Positions 7,772 through 12,500 of a stretch of DNA of 12,500 bases are shown here, piece by piece. Made by a program: the position numbers and the translations under genes. The stretch comes from Temnopleurus reevesii (Eukaryota; Echinodermata; Echinoidea; Temnopleuroida; Temnopleuridae), in NCBI GenBank assembly GCA_036244855.1, contig BQKZ01005019.1:36886-49385 (forward strand). Direction: 5' to 3'. Numbering within the stretch: the first letter of the stretch is position 1; each line of letters begins with the position of its first letter. A model generated the notes under the pieces. The model saw only the letters and a program-made list of their open reading frames with translations, was not told the DNA's origin and did no database searches.

Positions 7772-8337
7772 ACATGATTGTTAAATGGTTGTGTGATAAC
7801 ACAACATGATGATGATCTGGAAGAGCAACTTTTGCATTCAAAAACAAAAATGCGTGTATCTACATGTACATGTGCAGAATAATTGGACACATTCACAAAT
7901 AATGAAATGGCAAGATAAAGGAATGAATTCCAAATGGAACAATGTGATGTTAATTCATATGAAATGCAATTAGAGAGTGCTGTTACATGTGCAACCACCA
8001 CAGAATTTTTTTAAAGCCATTGGGAATCAAATTTGTGTGTGTATTTTTTTGTTTGAACCAATAATAAGTATGTTTTATCGTGAATGTGATATCATGCTAA
8101 GCCCCTCAACAGGTTAACAAATCTTTTCCAATCTAGATCCTTCATTTTTAACTTCTAAATTATACTCGCCTTCAAAATAGCGGCCTGTGACATCACACTC
8201 CACCGCTTCTTCTTGCATTTGGCCCTCTACTGGTAACACTGCCCTCTATTGGTGACACTATATAGCTGTAGTGAGTAAGATCATTGTTATGTCTGATTGT
8301 AAAATTGTAGTTGCACACTACTTCGTTATTAATGGTC
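7772..8337. other. Non-coding region between the array and the TMCO4-like gene
   Basis: No gene is seen. A short perfect hairpin, GTTGTGT-GATA-ACACAAC, lies at 7788-7805, 17 bp after the array stop codon. No AATAAA was found for the plus-strand frame and no TTTATT complement for the minus-strand gene, so neither 3' end is defined. The 3' UTR of the minus-strand gene should lie in the right part of this stretch. Confidence 0.5.
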
Positions 8338-8620
8338 CTAAGAAGTATGGAATGGGTCTAGAGAGCACTTAATGGGTCTTCTCCAATCTCTATGTTTTCT
8401 CTCCTGGTAACTTCTCCTCTTGCCCTCGCCGTCACATATTCTTTGTGCGTTGCCTTTCAAACTAACATTAGAATCATCTGCACCTCCCACAGCACCTATA
8501 GAGGGAGTCTCATCGCTTGGGGTAGGAGCAGATTCACTGCTAGATGAGATTTGGTCCGTGGAGCGAGAGTGAGAGACATTTTCAGCAAGAGTCTTTGGTT
8601 TAGGATTTTTTTAGTGACTC
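8338..8620 (-). CDS. TMCO4: Probable last coding exon of the TMCO4-like gene, frame disrupted by a T7 run
   Basis: A good acceptor precedes this exon: a long pyrimidine tract then TTGTTCAAG, with the exon starting at 8620. Entering in phase 0 from the previous exon, the frame reads ESLKKS and stops at 8602-8600. If the homopolymer at 8606-8612 (seven T on the plus strand) had six, the frame would run about 90 more codons to TAG at 8340-8338. The resulting tail is serine- and acid-rich, then basic (SHSRSTDQISSSSESAP near its start, RRSYQERKHRDWRRP near its end). A disordered C-terminal tail after the hydrolase domain is plausible for TMCO4. So the exon is either a sequencing or assembly indel, a real truncating allele, or a short terminal exon with a chance open frame behind it. 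Confidence 0.55.
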
Positions 8621-8789
8621 CTTGAACAAAAAAGATGAGAAAAAAAGCTTTGTGTAAGAACAATATTCTTTGTGGCTCCTAGCATTTCTAAAAATTAGAG
8701 GAAGTATTCTGAAAACTGCAGTAGACATAAACAGATATTTTTTTAATTCGCATTTGACATTTACCATTCATCGTCCAGATTTACAAAAG

Positions 8790-9438
8790 TTGCTTTCTAT
8801 AAGACATACATGACACACTTGTTAAATTGCATGCCTTGTGCTCTTTTTGTTTTATCATCTTGACAACACACCTAGACAAATCTGGAGGTGTTACATGAAG
8901 ATTGCCGCAGCAACTATTAGTCAGCGCTGACATTGACTAAAACTCTTGTTTTGATCAGCTAAAAGGCATTATCACAGACCGATGTTAGAGAATGGCTGCT
9001 TGCTGCTTTGACACATTCATGCCCTCCTTGATAAAGAAGGATGTTAAACAATAGTATGTGCATCTTTTTTGTTCTCAATAATTCCCAATAACTTCACAAT
9101 AATTTCACATCATTAATAGAGAGTACATATTCAAATAACATGATGTAGATAGACATCTTAGCACCATACCTCTTTGGTTGATGTATCTTCACCCCCTCTC
9201 AATTTTGACAAGGCAAGATCCATTGCTGATGCACTCTTTGGTATCAGCAGATCACTCGCATCAATCTTAACGGAAGAACCATCATCCTCTTTGATTGCTG
9301 CATCTTTGGTCTTGGGATTGGTTAGATCAGAAAGGTTGCCAGAGGTAGGTGTGTCTTTGGTTTCGAGACCAACATAGTCCAGGATGGTGGAGATCTTATC
9401 TGAGTAGTCTAAATGCCCAGTGACCTAGACCAAAGTAG
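8790..9438. repeat. Duplicated segment, copy A
   Basis: Direct repeat of 9585-10331. It contains intron sequence plus the 255-nt exon A. Identity is about 85-90% with indels in the intron part and complete from 9252 to 9438. Copy A lacks the roughly 95-bp retroposon-tail insert present in copy B. It ends at G9438, immediately followed by the single N (9439), after which the copies share nothing. Confidence 0.95.
9170..9424 (-). CDS. TMCO4: TMCO4-like C-terminal exon, copy A (distal)
   Basis: 255 nt, 85 codons, phase 0 at both ends. The acceptor is TTGGTCTAG before GTCACTGGGCAT and the donor is GAG|GTATGG. The peptide begins VTGHLDYSDKISTILDYVGL. In DUF726/TMCO4 proteins a GHLDY motif follows the VDLT strand, and its His is the expected third member of the hydrolase triad. 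The rest (TKDTPTSGNLSDLTNPKTKD and on) is polar and probably disordered. Compared with exon B there are 8 base differences, 7 of them synonymous and one Ala-to-Thr near the end. Because the length is a multiple of three, splicing could use A, B or both without shifting frame, but both together would repeat the GHLDY segment. Confidence 0.85.
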
Positions 9439-9439
9439 N
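9439..9439. other. Ambiguous base (N) at the edge of the duplication
   Basis: The only undetermined base in the window. It sits exactly where similarity between copies A and B stops, which suggests a join between assembled sequences. It also lies between GACCTAG (9422-9428) and CTAGGTC (9451-9457). Confidence 0.95.
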
Positions 9440-9760
9440 TTAAGCCATTTCTAGGTCGATTTCATTCAAACAAACTATGAACATGCTCTAATTTACTATT
9501 GAAAAACTGCATTATGGTAATAATTTTACTGCAGCTCGCAAACTAGTTGAATATCTGAAGCGCCCTCCTCCCAAAACTGGTGTTTTGCTTTAAGACAAAC
9601 TTGACACACTTGTTAAATTGCATGCCTTGTGTTCTTTTTGTTTTATCATCTTGACACACCTAGACATATCTGGAGAGTGTTTCATGAAACTTGTCGCAGC
9701 AACTATTAGTCAGTGCTGACATCCGATGAAATTTTTTATTTTGATCAGCTAAAAGCCACA

Positions 9761-9855
9761 ATAATAATAATAATAATAATGATTACATTTATAAGGCGCT
9801 TTATACAGGTGTTTCAAAGCGCACAGGTGGTCTGTCTAATCATTAAAAAAAACAC
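9761..9855 (-). mobile_element. Retroposon 3' tail with (ATT)n, inserted only in copy B
   Basis: Absent from the same place in copy A (after GATCAGCTAAAAG). Read on the minus strand, it ends in GCGCTTTGAAACACCTGTAT, then AAAGCGCCTTATAAATGTAA, then an (ATT)n run (plus strand 9761-9780). The stem GCGCTTT/AAAGCGC (9796-9802 with 9816-9822) followed by TATAAAT and a simple repeat resembles the conserved 3' tail of L2-type LINEs and the SINEs that share it. TAAAAGCCAC and TAAAAAAAACAC at the two sides may be an eroded target duplication. Confidence 0.65.
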
Positions 9856-10062
9856 GACCGATCGATGTTGGAGAATGGCTGCTTACCGCTTTGACACATT
9901 CATGAAATGCCCTCCTGGATAAAGAAGGATGTCAAACAACAGTATGTGCATCTTTCTGTTCTCAATAATTCCCAATAAGTTCACAATAATTTCATACCAT
10001 TTATAGAGAGTACCGGTACATATTCAGATAATATGATTTAGATTGACATCTTAGCACCATAC

Positions 10063-10317
10063 CTCTTTGGCCGATGTATCTTCACCCCCTCTCAACTTGG
10101 AGAGTGCAAGATCCATTGCTGATGCACTCTTTGGTATCAGCAGGTCACTCGCATCAATCTTAACGGAAGAACCATCATCCTCTTTGATTGCTGCATCTTT
10201 GGTCTTGGGATTGGTTAGATCAGAAAGGTTGCCAGAGGTAGGTGTGTCTTTGGTTTCGAGACCAACATAGTCCAGGATGGTGGAGATCTTATCTGAGTAG
10301 TCTAAATGCCCAGTGAC
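10063..10317 (-). CDS. TMCO4: TMCO4-like C-terminal exon, copy B (proximal)
   Basis: 255 nt in phase 0-0, acceptor TTGGTCTAG, donor GAG|GTATGG. It directly follows the 11443-11563 exon in transcription order, completing the expected VDLTEV-(V/I)TGHLDY join of the hydrolase domain with the probable catalytic His at codon 4. It is identical to exon A for the first 173 nt and differs at 8 positions afterwards. Being proximal, it is the exon I would expect in the default transcript. Confidence 0.88.
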
Positions 10318-10448
10318 CTAGACCAAAGTAGAAATATGAAGAAGGCATTCCTTAATCTTCATTTGTAAATCTACAGTATGTCTTTCATTGATGCATAGTT
10401 AGTTTTGTAGTTGGATGTAATGGAGAGGTGGCCATACGTAGTCATATA

Positions 10449-10525
10449 TTTGGTTTGAAGACCAACATACGCTTGTAGTCAAGAATGATGGTAGATCTGA
10501 GTAGTCTCAATGCCCAGTTACCTAG
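10449..10525 (-). pseudogene. Decayed third copy of the TMCO4-like exon 5' end
   Basis: On the minus strand, TTCTAG|GTAACTGGGCAT reproduces the acceptor and first codons of exons A and B. The Leu codon TTA of GHLDY has become TGA (10509-10507), giving V-T-G-H-stop. Further on, two codons are lost and a few bases gained, although ACTACTCAGAT, CTTGACTAC and GTTGGTCT-like words remain recognisable. Similarity fades near TTTGGTTTGAAG (10449). The rest of the exon and its donor are gone, so this is a relic, not a usable exon. Confidence 0.8.
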
Positions 10526-10531
10526 AACAAT

Positions 10532-11008
10532 GAGACATATGTTAATTTTTATTTCTCAATTAATTTCATGCCTTTGTTGCTACAGCTTCGATCCCAATAA
10601 TTGGTAACAGTTCGTGAAAAGTTAGACATCAGATGATTCCTTCAAGCGCAACCAAACATATCTGTACATTTGACAGACTCTAATTATTTATCTACTGTTA
10701 TTCCTCATATTCTCTGTGTAAGAATGTTGATAGAATAATTCAATTCAATTTAATAAAAAAAATCATATTGATTTATTTCCTTGAACAACAAAAAGAAACC
10801 AATGATGTACAAACTAGTAACTTACAAAAATGAAACTTACACTACTGTACAAGTTGATGACCAGCATATCATTATTTTTCTCAAGTTGTTCTTCCTATTC
10901 TATGTTTCTATGTTTTAGATCAAGGGTTTTGAACATGGAAATAGCATTATTGCACAAGTGTGGAATACTATTAGTATTGCTCTGCTTTTGCTTTTCGAAC
11001 AACGCCCG
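10532..11008. other. Intron sequence, no further feature
   Basis: AT-rich intron of the minus-strand gene. A plus-strand open frame at 10830-11024 is antisense to the intron and has no recognisable product. Confidence 0.6.
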
Positions 11009-11022
11009 AACAACGCGAGGAT

Positions 11023-11288
11023 AGTGGCCAAAATTCAACCAGTCATGAATGTTCTTCGCCTAACATATCACCGTTCTCCATTGTCTCTTACATATAAATG
11101 TCATTTCGCATGTTTGTGCTGAACGCGGTAGCCCAAGCAAGATCAGTTCAATAAATAAGCATTTATTACGCGATTGCTGAATGACGGAGCAATCGTCTAG
11201 CGTTCTTGAGTTGTACACTAAAGCGCCTTGAGCACTCAGCAGAGTGGATACGTGCGCTATCTAAATTGCATATATTATTACATTGTTC
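11023..11288 (+). mobile_element. Possible SINE with L2-type tail
   Basis: The well-supported part is the 3' end, 11219-11282: AAAGCGCCTTGAGCACTCAG, then GTGCGCTATCTAAATTGCAT, then a TATTATTA tail. This is the same tail architecture (GCGC...GCGCTAT.TAAAT plus ATT-rich end) as the insert at 9761-9855 but in the opposite orientation. AACAACGC(G/A)AG occurs at 11009-11019 and 11289-11299, which may be an imperfect target duplication defining a 266-bp element. No convincing tRNA-like A and B boxes were identified in the body, so the 5' boundary is tentative. Confidence 0.45.
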
Positions 11289-11323
11289 AACAACGCAAGA
11301 TCGTCAGCCAACGGGGAATTTGG

Positions 11324-11350
11324 GGAAAACGGGAGGATTCCCCGTTTTCC
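11324..11350. repeat. Perfect 10-bp hairpin
   Basis: GGAAAACGGG (11324-11333) and CCCGTTTTCC (11341-11350) are separated by 7 bases. It lies in the intron between the 11443 exon and exon B. The stem is GC-richer than its surroundings; no function is assigned. Confidence 0.7.
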
Positions 11351-11442
11351 ATATCATACTTTGCACGCGAACATGAATTTCACGTCCTGCGTTGTTCAGA
11401 ATCGACTTGTGAAAGCCCAATATTATCACAGTAACTACTCAC

Positions 11443-11563
11443 CACTTCCGTAAGATCCACATTGACCATGCGTCTGTTATCCCATCTGACTGGTTCTAGT
11501 CCAGCTATATCACTGACCTGCATCGAGGCTGTCCTGTACACAAACTGGAGCAGCCAGTCACCC
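11443..11563 (-). CDS. TMCO4: TMCO4-like hydrolase-domain exon
   Basis: 121 nt: one base completing the Arg codon split across the previous junction, then 40 codons. The acceptor is TTCCTAG (AG at 11565-11564) and the donor is GTG|GTGAGT (11442 downward). The peptide starts GDWLLQFVYRTASMQVSDIA, then carries GLEPV and VNVDLTEV. This closely follows vertebrate TMCO4 around GDWLL.FVYRTSS....AGL.PV.....ENVDLTSVVSGHLDY (family knowledge from memory). It joins in frame to either downstream exon copy. Confidence 0.92.
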
Positions 11564-12174
11564 CTAGGAATAAAAAAGAGAAAGAAATTACTACATGGGA
11601 CAATATTTTACCATACAAACATTTACGGAATTTCAGACCGATATGACACATTGGTGTGTTGTTATTTTCACGTTTTCAAAAGTGTTTGTACACATATAAA
11701 TGTAGATCATACAGAGTGAACATTTTTGCGAGCAAAAGACTACGAAATTCGTGAAAATAAAACCATGATAGCAATAATTCATATACAAAAGGTGATGTTG
11801 TTCGCACTTGTAATCCCAAAATCAAATGCTGTATGCAGAAGTCAATTGAAGATTAGAGGTTAGATTACCAGAAAAAATTTTGGGATGATAAAGTTGATGG
11901 TTAGTTCCGAGTTGTGCTTGATGAGCAGTCCAAATATAAGGGCTCTCTGTATTGAGGAGATCAATTTTATCCTGATGAATTTCTTCAATTCCATGATAAC
12001 ATTGGTTAACATTATTCACTCGTTAATTTAATATTGTGTTAAAGTTTTTTTCTGACTGGAAAAAATGTGTCTCATAGAGGTTTTACAGGAAGAGTGTGAA
12101 TCCTGAAATATACATGTTTTTCTGAGCGTGGCATCATGGGTGAGACCACGCATCTCCCTCACACACTCACTAAC

Positions 12175-12398
12175 CTGCAGTATCCATTGACAATACGTCC
12201 AGCCACGACCCTCGCAAACGGCCCCCACTGACTAACAGATGATGTGACTGGCGCCCCCAAGAGGTAGACATCCTGAACGAGACCTTCACAACCTTTACGC
12301 TGAGAGAGCTCCTTGAGACAGAAGAAAATGACCCTTGCACCCATGCTGAACCCTATCAAGGTCACAGGTCGCTTGCCTTGTTGCCGTGACAACAACAC
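12175..12398 (-). CDS. TMCO4: TMCO4-like hydrolase-domain exon with nucleophile elbow
   Basis: 224 nt, phase 0 at the acceptor (TGTATTTAG|GTG) and phase 2 at the donor (TGCAG|GTTAGTG), giving 74 codons plus two bases. The peptide reads VLLSRQQGKRPVTLIGFSMG at its start, with GFSMG (residues 16-20) as the G-x-S-x-G elbow and Ser18 the expected nucleophile. LLGAPV (46-51), WGPF (58-61) and GRIVNGYC (67-74) are further hallmarks of DUF726 proteins such as vertebrate TMCO4 and yeast Mil1/YFL034W, which are membrane-associated alpha/beta-hydrolase-fold proteins of poorly known substrate. The N-terminal transmembrane part must lie in exons beyond the window. The initial GTG is an internal Val codon, not a start. 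Confidence 0.94.
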
Positions 12399-12500
12399 CT
12401 AAATACAATGACAAATAATCAGTCAATGACACAAACACCTTTGAGGGTGTTTTATCCAGTAAAGTGAAAGTTACTTAGATGAATTGACAATGAGTTAAAA
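12399..12500 (-). other. Intron of the TMCO4-like gene, truncated by the window edge
   Basis: Sequence upstream (in gene sense) of the 12398 acceptor. It has no open continuation, so the preceding exon lies outside the window. Confidence 0.7.

Larger units (their letters stand above)
9585..10331. repeat. Duplicated segment, copy B
   Basis: Direct repeat of 8790-9438. The left edge is near TTGCTTTAAGACAAACTTGA (9585) and the right edge is GACCAAAGTAG (10331). It is about 98 bp longer than copy A, almost entirely through the insert at 9761-9855. Confidence 0.95.

Noticed and set aside
9174..10270. Plus-strand open frames at 9174-9377 and 10067-10270, nearly identical 67-residue peptides
   Set aside because: They are antisense shadows of exons A and B. 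The minus-strand reading has splice sites, phase and TMCO4 similarity.
11101..11170. tRNA gene or tRNA-derived A/B boxes
   Set aside because: GGTAGCCCAAGC and GTTCAA hints are too weak, and no cloverleaf could be drawn.
11462..11719. 85-codon plus-strand open frame
   Set aside because: Antisense to the 11443-11563 exon and running into intron.
12028..12228. 66-codon minus-strand open frame
   Set aside because: It overlaps the end of the 12175 exon in another frame and continues past its splice donor into intron.

Overview
The window is eukaryotic genomic DNA, most likely from a marine invertebrate deuterostome (an echinoderm is my best guess, at low confidence). It is AT-rich, intron-containing and crowded with short non-autonomous DNA transposons. 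Its only confidently recognised gene is an intron-split minus-strand gene whose peptides match TMCO4 (transmembrane and coiled-coil domains 4, DUF726 alpha/beta-hydrolase family). Nothing looks prokaryotic: there are no operons, ribosome binding sites or long uninterrupted genes.

Layout. Positions 1-4216 are a transposon graveyard. They hold a 270-bp foldback hairpin, two abutting MITEs (1091-1430), a dispersed repeat (1563-1657) and a 490-bp TTAA-flanked element (1784-2273). A second copy of the dispersed repeat follows, split by a 388-bp MITE (2737-3124) whose empty site is preserved in the first copy. Then come a pogo/Tigger-like element (3352-3570) and a MITE at 4055-4216. Positions 4217-6849 are mostly featureless AT-rich DNA, apart from a diverged inverted repeat of about 840 bp (5421-6260). 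At 6850-7771 lies a plus-strand open frame made of seven 123-bp (41-codon) tandem units resembling degenerate, shortened thrombospondin type-1 repeats. One extra G breaks it between units 5 and 6.

From 12398 down to about 8338 runs the 3' half of the TMCO4-like gene on the minus strand. One exon carries the GFSMG nucleophile elbow (12175-12398), followed by an exon at 11443-11563. Next come two near-identical 255-nt, phase 0-0 exons (10063-10317 and 9170-9424), each starting with the conserved (V)TGHLDY motif that should supply the catalytic histidine. The last exon is serine-rich (8338-8620), and its frame depends on the length of a T7 run. A third, decayed copy of the duplicated exon sits at about 10449-10525. 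The 5' exons lie beyond position 12500.

The most interesting point is this exon duplication. Copies A and B differ at 8 coding bases, of which 7 are synonymous. They are identical over 187 bp, and that identity stops exactly at the only N in the window (9439). Either this is a real cassette-exon duplication inside a lipase-like gene or it is two haplotypes joined in the assembly, and the window alone cannot decide.
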